Origin: Euglena gracilis | Lineage: Eukaryota; Euglenida; Euglenophyceae; Euglenales | Direction of reading: 5' to 3' | NCBI GenBank assembly: GCA_039621445.1 | Contig: CP154954.1 | Location: 2,790,001 to 2,854,000, forward strand | Length of the DNA stretch: 64,000 nt | Shown: positions 10,475 to 20,956 of the stretch, one piece after another | Layout of the letters: the number at the start of each line of letters is the position of its first letter | Numbering within the stretch: the first letter of the stretch is position 1 | The notes under the pieces: model-generated | Told to the model about the DNA's origin: nothing | The model's database searches: none | The model's input: only the letters and a program-made list of their open reading frames with translations | Position numbers and translations under genes: made by a program

Positions 10475-11121
10475 ACCATTTTTTTTTTTCGCAGGGCTGC
10501 CCACCCTCCCGGAAGTTGCTCTTCCCCTCTTTGCTCGTTGACCTGTCCTCTTGGAAAGCGTCTCCTCGCCTTGCACCCACCAACCTGATATCGCAATTCC
10601 TCTTCTTTGAAAACAATAATGATTTTCTGAGGTTTAGAAATTTGAGTCTTGTCTCCAGGCTTCTGAATTTTTTTTGGATTTTTGTGTTGGTTGGTCGAAA
10701 GATGTGCACCTTTTCCCTCAGACCTGACCCCCCCCCCCCAGGAAATTGTCCCTGCTGCGAACTTGCTGACCTGTCCTCATAGGCGCAGGTCTCCTACCAG
10801 TTTCCCTGAGGGGTTCGTTCCCCTGTCTAAGGCACACCGTGCCATCGACCCTCTGTGCCAACAGCACTTTCTGGGGCAACAGGGGCTTCTCATTCATGCA
10901 TTGTGGCATTGACTCACCGTGTCATTGAACCCCCCCTGTCAACTGCACATCCGTAGAACATTTCTGTGCCTTGGACAAGGGAGGAGGAATGGGTCCACGG
11001 TGGCAGTTAGCGAGTCCCGGCGGAGAATAGTTTCGCAGGGAGCATAAAGCTTCGCCCATTTCCACCCCTCGAGCACTGCCCCATTTCAAACCCGTCCATC
11101 CTCAACAGCCGCTCTCCGCAG

Positions 11122-11224
11122 GCCGACAGTGCTCCGACGGCCACACCCTGCAACAGGCAGGCATCACGTACGGCGGCAAGGTGTTGGCCATCTGCTCCCC
11201 GCCCGGCCCAATTCTTGTGGAAGG
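11122..11224 (+). CDS. Ubiquitin-like domain protein, exon 3
   Basis: Completes the ubiquitin fold: GRQCSDGHTLQQAGITYGGK then VLAICSPPGP. It aligns with the GKQLEDGRTLxxxxI...L motif of ubiquitin (G-x-x-C/L-x-D-G-x-T-L, then the last beta strand). Acceptor CAG at 11119-11121. The donor is taken at GG/GTCGGT so that phase 2 matches exon 4. No C-terminal di-Gly for conjugation follows, so this is a ubiquitin-like-domain protein rather than a modifier. Confidence 0.8.
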
Positions 11225-12063
11225 GTCGGTGTGTGGGTGGGTTGGGTGAGGTCTACCGACCCCCTGCCACCCTGTTGACAACGACGATGCTGTGTGTGGG
11301 GGGGGGTCCCGACCATGTGTGCCAAAATTTAGGCCAAAAACCTTGTCCTCCTTCGCGGATTGAAAGTTGGGGCACTCTTGGGTGCACTGTGAAACAGGGG
11401 CAGTTGCACCAGTAATTTGTTACTTGTGGGCTGTTTTCTTTGGCCAATGGACAATATCCAAGCATTTTTGGAATGTTTCTGGCAGCACAGTATCAACTCA
11501 GCAATCAACTGGTCCAGGGAGACCAAAACTACATTAAGGAGAAATCTACACTCAAGCAACAGTAATGCGCATGGCATTCTCCTTCACCTCCAACGCCCGC
11601 TGTTCACAATGTGCACTGTCGAACAGCCTATTCTGATTGGCAGTTCTGATTGGCCGATCTGGACCGAAACGCCGCAAGGTATTTGCATATTATTATGATG
11701 GTTCGAAATGCAGTGTCTGAATATTCGCAAAACTGTTAACCCCCCCCCCCCATTTGCAAAACCCCCGGGGTTTATTGGATCAGATCAGCTGAAGAGGTAC
11801 AGGTGGTCAAGGATTTGTTGGTGAGAATCCAACCCCAAAATGCCCCCAAACCCTGCATTGTCAAGTTTTGGCAAACTTTGTCAATAATGGCATTTTTGCT
11901 CATGGGTGTTCACATGGCATTTGCCAAAAATCAGTTTGGGGATTTTGCGCCCTGAAAACCGTGCCCAGCGCCCTTTGTTTTTGTTCATCGGGGGCGGGTT
12001 ATACGTCGTGCTTTGGTTGGTCGTCCTGGGGGTTTTCTCAAGCGGGGGGGGGGGTGGGATTAG

Positions 12064-12184
12064 CACGTGGGCTGGAGGGCGGGAGCCCCTCGGGGATGAG
12101 CCGCTGCCAGCGAACACGACGGCCCGCCCGGCCATTCCCGCCCCGGTGTCCAACGCCTTGCGGTGCCTCGTCGCCTGCGCCACA
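12064..12184 (+). CDS. Ubiquitin-like domain protein, exon 4
   Basis: Continues in phase after exon 3 with a linker rich in Pro, Ala and Thr (PLPANTTARPAIPAPV) and a short Cys/Ala segment (LRCLVACAT). There is no recognisable domain. The acceptor TTAG at 12060-12063 and donor GTAGCC fit the phase on both sides. Confidence 0.55.
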
Positions 12185-12322
12185 GTAGCCCAGAGGTTTC
12201 GACCCCAAGACCCTCTCGGGATTAGGCATCTCCCCCCATGCCGTCTCCCCCAAGCCGTGGTGCCCGCCCCGCCTTGACTGCCCTTTCAGGTGTTAAAAAA
12301 CCGCTGCTGCGGTCCTTAGCAG

Positions 12323-12409
12323 GATGAGGGCTATGCTGCGGGGCGCCAGGGCGGCGTGGCATCCGAAGCACCCAGACCGGCAACGGCCCGCCTTTCGCTC
12401 CGCACCTGA
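12323..12409 (+). CDS. Ubiquitin-like domain protein, terminal exon
   Basis: After CAG at 12320-12322, phase 0 gives DEGYAAGRQGGVASEAPRP, a short basic tail, then TGA at 12407-12409. Assigned as the last exon because the phase fits the previous donor and a stop follows. A competing frame from ATG 12324 is open too, so the exact tail is uncertain. Confidence 0.45.
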   Translation, partial: DEGYAAGRQGGVASEAPRPATARLSLRT

Positions 12410-14264
12410 AAGTGTTCCGGTGGCCGAGTCGAGAAACACCTGCTATTCCCCTTTCTTCTTTTTCGTTTTTGCCGTCGTTGCCTGCAAACGCCTTCCCCTT
12501 CTCCTCAACCCCCCTCTCGTGTCAACCGCAGTTTTCCTGGACTTTGGCGTGGGGTACCATGCCCCCCCCCCCAAAGGACCCCCCGTTCCCTCAAAGTCTT
12601 TTATGGATGGGGGTCTTATACAGGCGGTGTCGGTCTTGGACAAGGGCCAGCATACATGGGGGCATGGCACACGTATGCACTGTTTCTACGTCATCTCATT
12701 TGATGGCGATCACATCATCGAAAGACAATGCTCACATGACATCCCATAATCTTGTTAATTTATTTGTTGTTGTTTTGTGTGCTACCAGTCCTCTTCCAAA
12801 GGTGTTGCCAGTCTGTTTGCGATGAGGCACGACAGTCTGTCCATCTGAAGCAAATGTGCTCAGGATTGGATGTGCAAGGTGTTTGTTTTGAATCTGAAGG
12901 GACCACCAGATTTTCCAGACCCCTCACTCCCAAGCTAATGTTTTTGAACGACTCCATTCTGTTGTGGAGCTTTGGGAAGTGCCCAACAACGTTTCGGCAT
13001 AAATGACGCCCCCGGGCAATTGTCACCCCCCTCTGTGCCGGCCAAATTGTCACCCCGGGAAATTGTCACCCCCCCTCCGTGCTGCCCAATTTGTTACGCG
13101 ACAATTGCCCAGGGGGGAGGGCGGGTAAATGTCTGCAAAGTTTTTTTTGGCTTCTTTCTGCCTACCTCGCTGCATTTATCTCATGGAATGTGTTGGCTTG
13201 CTTTCCTTTGGGAGTGCGCCACCAATCATTGCCCAGTGAATTGCCGTCAGCTGGCAGGTTGTGGGTGGGGCCATCACGTCCTTTGCAGTCCTGCCTGTGG
13301 TCGCAGCTGCTACAGCGTATGTGGAGCTCGGCACGGCTGAGCCTGCGGCCCACTCGGAAGGCCTCCGTAGTGCTCTCTGTCGTTCTGCGATGGCCCCAGG
13401 TTGCGGTTCGAAACCGTCGCCGAATGACGCCGTCCCAGACCATCCCCACGTCACACGTGTGCTACCAACTGAAGCGTGGCTGACCCTCGGCCGCTGCTTT
13501 TCTGAATGCTTTGCAAGTAGCATTCCACAACTGTGTCAAACCTCGCATTGGGCAGGGATTGTCGACCCTGTCCGACACCTGACTTTTGGAGTGTTGAATT
13601 TGTGAATGCGTATGCATCCTGCAGAAGCTTCTGCTTAGGTTTTGCAGTAGCAATTCCTGGGGGTGGGCTGGACTGCAGCAACTCCAAATTACAAGATTAT
13701 TGACTCGTCCAATTTGGGTTGTGGAAATCCCAGTGTGCCACCCAACAATTTTTTCGTTCGTCAAAGTGCCAAAGTTTGTTTGTCAAAATTTGTCAAAATG
13801 CCAGGTTTTGTACAAGAGGGTGTCTATCAGTGGCTTTTTTCTAATGGCCAGCACTTGCAAGCTAGTGGACCCCCCGGGGCCTTTAATAAGAACCTAAACT
13901 ACACCAGCGCAGTGTTCCTCAGGAGCAAAGTCAACTGTCTGTCAAATTCCTGCTTTTGGAATCGCGGAGAACACCCAGACACACCACCACCTGTTTTGGA
14001 GCTCTCCAATTGAAAAAAGCGGACTGATTGTGGTGGATCCTGCGTTTTCAGAGCTTCATATTCTGGCAATTATTTGTTCGCGATGCGAAGAGGCAGAGGG
14101 ACCCAAGAGTCCCTTTCTCAGCGAAGCCTGAACAATAAATGCACTTCAATTCTTTTGCAGAAAATTTTGGGGAAACTTTTCAAAGGAACTCATGCGGAAA
14201 ACAATTACTCCATGTTACTGGTCTATTTCCTCGTAGTCCTCCTCCATCGTATTTCCTGTTTCTC

Positions 14265-14400
14265 GGGTCCCAGGACCAGAGTTCACATGGAAATGTCTTT
14301 GGTACCAATTTGGCATCAAATCAGGTACTAGATGTCTGGTCAGTGCAAGTAGGGGGCATGTGGTTGGTTTTATCTTGGTCCCAGGTGCAATGCTTGTTCT
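14265..14400. repeat. Dispersed repeat copy (also 17545, 22668, 27429)
   Basis: A segment with GTCTTTGGTACCAATTTGGC, CAGGTACTxGAxGTCTGGTC and CAGGTGCAATGCTTGTT recurs at 17545-17680, 22668-22800 and 27429-27560. Two of these copies come from the local duplications; the 14-kb and 22-kb versions are independently diverged members of one repeat family of unknown type. Confidence 0.7.
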
Positions 14401-14586
14401 TGAGCAATCTGAAAAAGTGCTGCTGGTGGTGCTGCTACTGCTGCATTATTTGTGAGCTGACCCAACTGGTGACAGCTTGCTTCCCATCGCGCGTGTAGAC
14501 TGAGGTTGTGGTCAGCTTCCCACCGCCCTGTTCCACGCTTGTCTCCCCGCACAGTGCGGCTTCGCTTTTCCCCTCCGCCACCAAAC

Positions 14587-14650
14587 ATGGCCATCGTCAT
14601 CCCAGACGAGTATGGGTACGTGGTGCTGGTGATCGGGCTCTCCTGGTCAG
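14587..14650 (+). CDS. MGST3-like MAPEG protein, exon 1 (copy 1)
   Basis: ATG at 14587 starts MAIVIPDEYGYVVLVIGLSW, closely matching the N-terminus of microsomal glutathione S-transferase 3 (short lead, EYGxV, first membrane helix). MAPEG enzymes are four-helix membrane proteins that conjugate glutathione or reduce lipid peroxides. The end is placed after CAG at 14648-14650, the start of an inserted fold-back element. That joins in frame to exon 2 but implies a GC donor. Confidence 0.85.
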
Positions 14651-14928
14651 GCTTCCTTTTTTTGTTTTTTTTGACGAAGCTCACCCCGGGGGGGGGGGTG
14701 CTGTAGGCAGGCAGGGGGGAAGGGCATTTTCGACCTATTCGGGTTTTGGGTGGGTCGTGCTATAGCACACGCCCCGTTGCCGAAGGCACCGGGGCCTCAA
14801 AATGGCCATTTCAAGGGATAATTGGCTGGGTCAGCAGGCACCAGGGCCAGAACTGACCGGGGGGGGGGGGACTGCCCACCTGCTCATAGCACCCCCCCCA
14901 CGTTGGCAAAAACAAGCCTGGTCCTGGT
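14640..14928. mobile_element. Introner-like element forming MGST intron 1 (copy 1)
   Basis: The element proper spans 14648-14920 (273 bp). Ends are CAGGCTTCCTTTTTTTG and, inverted, GGCAAAAACAAGCCTG. The TSD is CTCCTGGT (14640-14647) / GTCCTGGT (14921-14928). The interior has the CCGAAGGCACCGGGG hairpin and GGCCATTTCAAGGGATAATT core shared with the elements at 31092, 46960 and 51169. Deleting the element plus one TSD leaves GGGCTCTCCTGGTTCACG, which reads through as GLSWFT, matching MGST3 without a gap. Confidence 0.88.
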
Positions 14929-15013
14929 TCACGAACCTGTACCTGATGACCCTCGTGATGAACGCCCGCAAGAAGTACAACGTGCCGTACCCGGCGCTGT
15001 ATGCCGCCCACAG
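14917..15013 (+). CDS. MGST3-like MAPEG protein, exon 2 (copy 1)
   Basis: Encodes NLYLMTLVMNARKKYNVPYP then ALYAAH. The NARKKYxVxYPxxY block is diagnostic of MGST3/FLAP-type MAPEG proteins (end of helix 1 and cytosolic loop with the Arg/Lys that bind glutathione). It begins two bases into a codon after AAG of the element end. It ends at CAG/GC in phase 2, which fits exon 3. A near-identical copy lies at 18197-18293 with one Thr-to-Met change. Confidence 0.85.
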
Positions 15014-15179
15014 GCTTCTCCACAGACTGTTGTACGGATCTGCTTCATTTCACTCCAGTGGGCAGCTCTCCAGAGGTTTTCTTAAGGCCGGGTGAGGGGG
15101 TTCGCACTGAACACCTCCCCACGCGGGGGAGGATCAGTTTGGGTGGTTTTCCTATTTATCGCAAAAAAAATTATTATTC

Positions 15180-15755
15180 CCCTTTCTTTTTCGTTTTGGT
15201 CCAAAAGCCTTGCAACACGCCCCGCGGGGGGGGGGTTTCAGGGGTGGCAATCGCGGGAGGACGAATGCTTATTTGTGCGGGGTTTTTGGGGGTCGCAGGC
15301 CCGTGGGCTAAAGGCACGGGGGGGGGGGGGGCCGTTTATGGGTCACACCCCACCCCACCCACAAGGGACACCAGCGGAAAGTTTGGCTGGGTCACCCAGG
15401 CCACGGCCAGAAGGGGTGGGCACCAGAATGTGCCATCGGGGTGGTGGTACTTGACCATGGAACATTGCCCCCCACGTTGATAAACATGTGTTTGGCTACC
15501 GTAGGAAGTTGGTTAACCTTAAACCCGATGTCACCTCGTGGATGCCCACGCGCGCAAGAAGTACTAACGGGAGCCGTACGCTGCTTGTGTTCTGATACCT
15601 GGGGTGGTTGGCCCACTCTTCGCGACGGATTTCTGCTTCTTTTCATCCTGGGCTCAAGGGGGTTTTTTAAGGCTGGGGAGGGTGAGGGGGGAAGCACACT
15701 TACGCGGGGGGAGGATTTGTTGGGTTTTTGTTTTTATCGTCAAAAAAATTATTAT
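15180..15755 (+). pseudogene. Decayed middle copy of the MGST exon-2 region
   Basis: Between the two full duplicates lies a diverged copy. Around 15525-15585 the sequence GATGCCCACGCGCGCAAGAA then GTACTAACGGGAGCCGTACG corresponds to the exon-2 NARKKYNVPY coding region, with substitutions and an in-frame TAA. Flanks also match (CTTAAGGCCGGGTGAG-type and TTATTATTCCC words at 15068/15666 and 15170/15747). No exon 1 is present. It is a non-functional relic of an earlier duplication round. Confidence 0.7.
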
Positions 15756-17866
15756 TCCCTTTCTTTTTTTGGTTTGTTGCAAACGCTTCCCCCTTCTCCT
15801 CAACAACGCTTGTGCATGTGGTACCATGCCCCCCCCCCAAAAGGACCCCCGTTCCCTCAAAGTCCCAGGGGTCTTTTATGGATGGGGGTCTTATACAAGC
15901 GGTGTCGGTCTTGGACGAGGGCCAGCATACATGGGGGCATGGTACACGTATGCACTGTTTTTACGTCATCTCATTTGATGGCGCTCAGATAATAGAAAGA
16001 CAATGCTCACATGACATCCCAATCTTGTTAATTTAATTTACTTGTTGTTGTTTTGTGTGTGCTACCAGTCCTCTTCCAAAGGTGTTGCCAGTCTGTTTGC
16101 GATGAGGCACGACAGTCTGTCCATCTGAAGCAAATGTGCTCAGGATTGGATGTGCAATGTGTTTGTTTTGAATCTGAAGGGACCACCAGATTTTCCAGAC
16201 CCCTCACTCCCAAGCTAATGTTTTTGAACGACTCCATTTTGTTGTGGAGCTTTGGGAAGTGCCCAACAACGTTTCGGCATAAATGACGCCCCCGGGCAAT
16301 TGTCACCCCCCTCTGTGCCGGCCAAATTGTCACCCCGGGAAATTGTCACCCCCCTCCGTGCTGCCCAATTTGTCACGCGACAATTCCCCGGGGGGGAGGG
16401 CGGGTAAATGTCTGCAAAGTTTTTTTTTGGCTTCTTTCTGCCTACCTCGCTGCATTTATCTCATGGAATGTGTTGGCTTGCTTTCCTTTGGGAGTGCGCC
16501 ACCAATCATTGCCCAGTGAATTGCCGTCAGCTGGCAGGTTGTGGGTGGGGCCATCACGTCCTTTGCAGTCCTGCCTGTGGTCGCAGCTGCTACAGCGTAT
16601 GTGGAGCTCGGCACGGCTGAGCCTGCGGCCCACTCGGAAGGCCTCCGTAGTGCTCTCTGTCGTTCTGCGATGGCCCCAGGTTGCGGTTCGAAACCGTCGC
16701 CGAATGACGCCGTCCCAGACCATCCCCACGTCACACGTGTGCTACCAACTGAAGCGTGGCTGACCCTCGGCCGCTGCTTTTCTGAATGCTTTGCAAGTAG
16801 CATTCCACAACTGTGTCAAACCTCGCATTGGGCAGGGATTGTCGACCCTGTCCGACACCTGACTTTTGGAGTATTGAATTTGTGAATGCGTATGCATCCT
16901 GCAGAAGCTTCTGCTTAGGTTTTGCAGTAGCAATTCCTGGGGGTGGGCTGGACTGCAGCAACTCCAAATTACAAGATTATTGACTCGTCCAATTTGGGTT
17001 GTGGAAATCCCAGTGTGCCACCCAACAATTTTTTCGTTCGTCAAAGTGCCAAAGTTTGTTTGTCAAAATTTGTCAAAATGCCAGGTTTTGTACAAGAGGG
17101 TGTCTATCAGTGGCTTTTTTCTAATGGCCAGCACTTGCAAGCTAGTGGACCCCCCGGGGCCTTTAATAAGAACCTAAACTACACCAGCGCAGTGTTCCTC
17201 AGGAGCAAAGTCAACTGTCTGTCAAATTCCTGCTTTTGGAATCGCGGAGAACACCCAGAAACACCACCACCTGTTTTGGAGCTCTCCAATTGAAAAAAGC
17301 GGACTGATTGTGGTGGATCCTGCGTTTTCAGAGCTTCATATTTTGGCAATTATTTGTTCGCGATGCGAAGAGGCAGAGGGACCCAAGAGTCCCTTTCTCA
17401 GCGAAGCCTGAACAATAAATGCACTTCAATTCTTTTGCAGAAAATTTTGGGGAAACTTTTCAAAGGAACTCATGCGGAAAACAATTACTCCATGTTACTG
17501 GTCTATTTCCTCGTAGTCCTCCTCCATCGTATTTCCTGTTTCTCGGGTCCCAGGACCAGAGTTCACATGGAAATGTCTTTGGTACCAATTTGGCATCAAA
17601 TCAGGTACTAGATGTCTGGTCAGTGCAAGTAGGGGGCATGTGGTTGGTTTTATCTTGGTCCCAGGTGCAATGCTTGTTCTTGAGCAATCTGAAAAAGTGC
17701 TGCTGGTGGTGCTGCTACTGCTGCATTATTTGTGAGCTGACCCAACTGGTGACAGCTTGCTTCCCATCGCGCGTGTAGACTGAGGTTGTGGTCAGCTTCC
17801 CACCGCCCTGTTCCACGCTTGTCTCCCCGCACAGTGCGGCTTCGCTTTTCCCCTCCGCCACCAAAC

Positions 17867-17930
17867 ATGGCCATCGTCATCCCAGACGAGTATGGGTACG
17901 TGGTGCTGGTGATCGGGCTCTCCTGGTCAG
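17867..17930 (+). CDS. MGST3-like protein, exon 1 (copy 2)
   Basis: Identical in coding content to exon 1 at 14587 (offset 3,280). Its proximity to exon 3 makes this the more likely first exon of the functional gene. The upstream 1.3 kb is duplicated too, so both copies could carry the same promoter. Confidence 0.82.
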
Positions 17931-18208
17931 GCTTCCTTTTTTTGTTTTTTTGACGAAGCTCACCCCGGGGGGGGGGGGTGCTGTAGGCAGGCAGGGGGGA
18001 AGGGCATTTTCGACCTATTCGGGTTTTGGGTGGGTCGTGCTATAGCACACGCCCCGTTGCCGAAGGCACCGGGGCCTCAAAATGGCCATTTCAAGGGATA
18101 ATTGGCTGGGTCAGCAGGCACCAGGGCCAGAACTGACCGGGGGGGGGGTGACTGCCCACCTGCTCATAGCACCCCCCCCACGTTGGCAAAAACAAGCCTG
18201 GTCCTGGT
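17920..18208. mobile_element. Introner-like element in MGST intron 1 (copy 2)
   Basis: Duplicate of the element at 14648-14920 (element proper 17928-18200), with the same TSD pair. Differences are limited to homopolymer lengths and a few bases, so it arrived by segmental duplication rather than independent insertion. Confidence 0.85.
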
Positions 18209-18293
18209 TCATGAACCTGTACCTGATGACCCTCGTGATGAACGCCCGCAAGAAGTACAACGTGCCGTACCCGGCGCTGTATGCCGCCCACAG
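18197..18293 (+). CDS. MGST3-like protein, exon 2 (copy 2)
   Basis: Same exon as 14917-15013 apart from one base (ACG to ATG, Thr to Met, in the first membrane helix). It ends at CAG before GCTTCT in phase 2 and joins in frame to exon 3 at 18872. Confidence 0.83.
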
Positions 18294-18500
18294 GCTTCTC
18301 CACAGACTGTTGTACGGATCTGCTTCATTTCACTCCAGTGGGCAGCTCTCCAGAGGTTTTCTTAAGGCCGGGTGAGGGGGTTCGCACTGAACACCTCCCC
18401 ACGCGGGGGAGGATCAGTTTGGGTGGTTTTCCTATTTATCGCAAAAAATACCGAGCAATTTTTTGCTCCTAAAGCTGATCTCCAGAAAGAAAGAAAGTGG

Positions 18501-18539
18501 TCATCCCGAATCCCCCCCCCCCAAGGGTTCGGGATGTCC
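18501..18539. repeat. Hairpin (CATCCCGAA...TTCGGGATG)
   Basis: CATCCCGAATCCCC and the complementary AAGGGTTCGGGATG are separated by a short C-run, giving a compact stem-loop in the intron between exons 2 and 3. Confidence 0.6.
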
Positions 18540-18871
18540 ACTTTTGTCAACTCTCCTGTAAAAAAATCTGTGCCCCGCTATCCCGAAAACGGCTAAGTCA
18601 CCACTGGTTTCGGCCGTAAATCGGCCATATTTCGGGCCAGGCGTTGCGGGGAAATCAAAATACCATTGAATAGTCATCGTAAGTGCTTCAATTTCGGACT
18701 CCAGAAGTTTTCTTTTGATTTTGCTTCATTTCTGAGTATTTTTTTTTGGAAACTTCGGTTTTTTGACCCCAAAAACGGCCCAAAATGGCCCAGCATTTGC
18801 AAGAAGGCTCTTCCCTTCTGGCACCCACCCTGGATCTCATGGGGAATGGGATGGAAGGCCCGTGCCGGGAG

Positions 18872-18923
18872 CAAGGACGACAAGGACCACGAGAAGTTCA
18901 ATTCTGTGCAGCGCGCACACCAG
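18872..18923 (+). CDS. MGST3-like protein, exon 3 (single copy)
   Basis: Encodes KDDKDHEKFNSVQRAHQ, matching the FNxxQRAHQ motif that is invariant in MAPEG proteins (start of helix 2, glutathione site). Only one copy exists, between the two duplicated blocks, so it anchors the functional gene. The preceding AG at 18870-18871 leaves one base completing Ser with exon 2. The exon ends CAG followed by GGTCAGG, so the donor is either GG or, shifted by one, GT in phase 1. Confidence 0.85.
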
Positions 18924-20170
18924 GGTCAGGGCCCACCCTGGGGAACTGCCATCGGTGCCGCCATGGACCCAACCCGCAACCTTTGCGTTCAAGTCGAAGC
19001 CTTGCTCCCGCAGCTGCTGAGCATGCTGCTGCTGGGCACATTCCAAATGTAATGCAAGTCAATCAATGTGGACCGCAGTCTCCACGATGAAGGCGGTCTC
19101 CAGACTTGAACAACAATAATTGCAACAAACAATTATGACAATATTGAAATGAAACTTCGTCTCCAGGGGGACCAGCTGAAGCCGGAGGGGACCCTCCCCC
19201 GGGGGTCCAGCCAGACAGCAACTTTTTTCCAGCCAGCACCTCCCAGCCAGGCTGCAGACCCCCCCCTGGGGGGTCCACACCCCCAACTGAAATAAAGCGC
19301 GAAGCAAAGCAAAGCAAAGCCAGCGAAGCAGAGCAAAGCAAAGCTGGGCCTGAAAATAGTTTGAAATAATGGGGGTAAATTGCCCCCAAAAACCCTCTTT
19401 TGGGTCGGGCTTGGGTTTTCCCTTTCAACTTTTGGTTAAAAATCCCAACCCAACTGAATTTGGGTTTTTTGGTCCCCGCCGGGCCCAGCTCCCAGCCGGC
19501 CGGACCCCTCCCTCTGGACCCCCATCCCCAAGTGGGGAGGGTGGGTGTCCAGCCGCACCTTTTTCCAGGAGCCTTTGAGAATAATCCCTGCTGGGGACCA
19601 AAATCAAGGATTCATTCATTCTTTTTGTCGACGTTTCTGGCCCTGTCCAAAACATTAACTTGAGTCTGTCATCTCCGAATATTTTTGCGCACCAGATGCA
19701 TGTTTTGGAGTCTGTGTCCCAAAATCAATTTTTGACACTCAGAACCAGGGTACTCCTTAAGGCGTAAACTTTTAAAGAGTTTTAATGTTTTAAGGCGTAT
19801 TCTGAGGTTTTTTTTTTAGTCATTTCTAGGTGTGTGTTTTCATGGACGTTCAAAGGGAGCCTTCCCGGGATCGAACAGGGTCAAATCAAAAAAGTTGAGG
19901 ACCCTATTCTTGACAATCTTCCAGTGATGCCAGAAATCATTTTCCCCCCATCTTACTTTTTGGTTTGCCGAGGTTTTACGGCTTCATTTTGGCTGTAATT
20001 TCGAGAACTTTTTTTTTAAAGATCTTAAGGCTTTAAAGGGATTTTTAAGTCATTTTGGCCAAGAAATTCATGGTTTTTAAAGGCGCTTTGTTATCTTATC
20101 CGTTATTTTTTTTGTGCTCCTGGTCTTCCTTGTCTCAACCCCAGGGGGATCTTCCCTTTCTGGAAACCAG
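18924..20170 (+). other. Intron between MGST exons 3 and 4
   Basis: Contains AAAGC repeats (about 19300-19345), C/G palindromes near 19200-19270 and, at 19755-20090, a member of a TTTTAAGGCG-rich repeat family (diverged relative at 33960-34330). No other gene was seen. Confidence 0.5.
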
Positions 20171-20264
20171 CGCCGCCCTGGGCGCAACACGCTGGAGTCC
20201 TGGGGGCCCGTCCAGATCCTGATGCTGGTGGACGGGCTGCTGTTCCCCGAGGGGGCCGCTCCGC
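20171..20264 (+). CDS. MGST3-like protein, exon 4 (copy A)
   Basis: Encodes RNTLESWGPVQILMLVDGLL then FPEGAA, corresponding to the MAPEG NTLE motif and second membrane helix with the following GGLxxP turn. The start after CAG at 20168-20170 keeps phase 0 but adds a few residues before NTLE relative to the family. An earlier acceptor at 20144 is possible. The end is approximate. It is identical in copy B. Confidence 0.78.
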
Positions 20265-20650
20265 GCGCGTCCTCCCACTGCTGCTGCTGCTGTGTTGCAT
20301 GGCCGAAAGAAATGTCCATTGGTCTCCAAAACTTTGTCCAGCTGTCAACGACGGAAAATGTTTCTGAAAAAGTCAACGTTCCAAACCAAGGTCAAACGTT
20401 GTTGTCCCCATGAAAGGCACTCGTTGAGTTTCTCCTTCTGGAGAAATCTACAGAAGCTGTAAGAGTTTCTCATTTTTGTGTAGTTTCTCATTTTTGTGTT
20501 GTTTCTCTTTTTTTGTGTCGCCACATTTTCGTGTGTATGTGTGTGTGTGTGTGTGTGTTCAGTTATTTTTGCTTTATCACATGTGATGCAATGAAGCTGC
20601 CGGCGGTCCACAAGGTTGGTCCCTCCAGTGGCCCTGCCCCAAGCTTGCAG

Positions 20651-20708
20651 CGACGTTGGGCCTCGTGTGGGTGGCGGGGCGATTCCTCTACGGTGCAGGC
20701 TACGCGAG
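20651..20708 (+). CDS. MGST3-like protein, exon 5 (copy A)
   Basis: Encodes ATLGLVWVAGRFLYGAGYAS, an excellent match to the third helix of MGST3 (LGLxWxxGRxLYxxGY, with the conserved Arg and Tyr). Acceptor TTGCAG at 20645-20650. It ends immediately before an inserted element (20709) and joins in phase to exon 6. The junction bases at the donor are GAG/TAGGGG, so a shifted or unusual splice site is implied. Confidence 0.83.
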
Positions 20709-20956
20709 TAGGGGTTTTTTTATTCGTGGACCGGTGGGTGGGTTTGGCCGAGCCCCGCCGGGGGATGTCCCCCAGGGGGGAGTGGCATATGCTATTTTTT
20801 GAAAAATTTTCGAAAATGTGCAATTTTCGACATTTTTCGCGATTTTTGGCCATTTTCGGGGACAATTGAGTGGGTCCCCCGGGATCCCCTCTCAGGTGGT
20901 TCATGGGTGGGGGGACCCCCTCCAGGCCCCCCCCGCAACAAACCCGTGGATGCGAG
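20701..20956. mobile_element. Introner-like element between MGST exons 5 and 6 (copy A)
   Basis: The element proper spans 20709-20948 (240 bp). The left end TAGGGGTTTTTTTATTCGTG pairs imperfectly with the inverted right end (CACGGGTTTGTT). The flanking 8-mers are TACGCGAG (20701-20708) and GATGCGAG (20949-20956), 6 of 8 identical. Removal of the element and one flank leaves TACGCGAGCGGGGGG, which reads YASGG in the MGST frame. The interior has the TTTTCGCGATTTTTGGCCATTT core. Confidence 0.75.

Larger units (their letters stand above)
12445..15175. repeat. First copy of ~3.28-kb tandem duplication (MGST exons 1-2)
   Basis: Nearly identical to 15755-18445, with a constant offset of 3,280 bp from about 12,780 onward. 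It carries MGST-like exons 1 and 2 and 1.8 kb of upstream sequence. Upstream of about 12,600 the two copies become alignable only in patches, and a short middle copy (15180-15755) separates them. The upstream part (12745-14586) contains no recognised gene. Confidence 0.85.
15755..18445. repeat. Second copy of ~3.28-kb tandem duplication
   Basis: Copy of 12445-15175, differing by scattered single-base and homopolymer changes. It contains MGST exons 1' and 2' that are intact and lie closest to the single-copy exon 3, so the functional transcript may start here. The unit ends at about 18445, where the first copy continues with AAAATTATTATTCCC and this one diverges. Confidence 0.85.

Noticed and set aside
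13385-13430. Possible tRNA T-loop (GGTTCGAAACC)
   Set aside because: No matching acceptor, D or anticodon stems in the neighbouring 70 bases.
13162-13523. Open frames of about 95-115 residues conserved in both 3.28-kb copies
   Set aside because: Conservation is explained by the recent duplication; several overlapping frames are open on both strands and none shows coding bias or a known domain.
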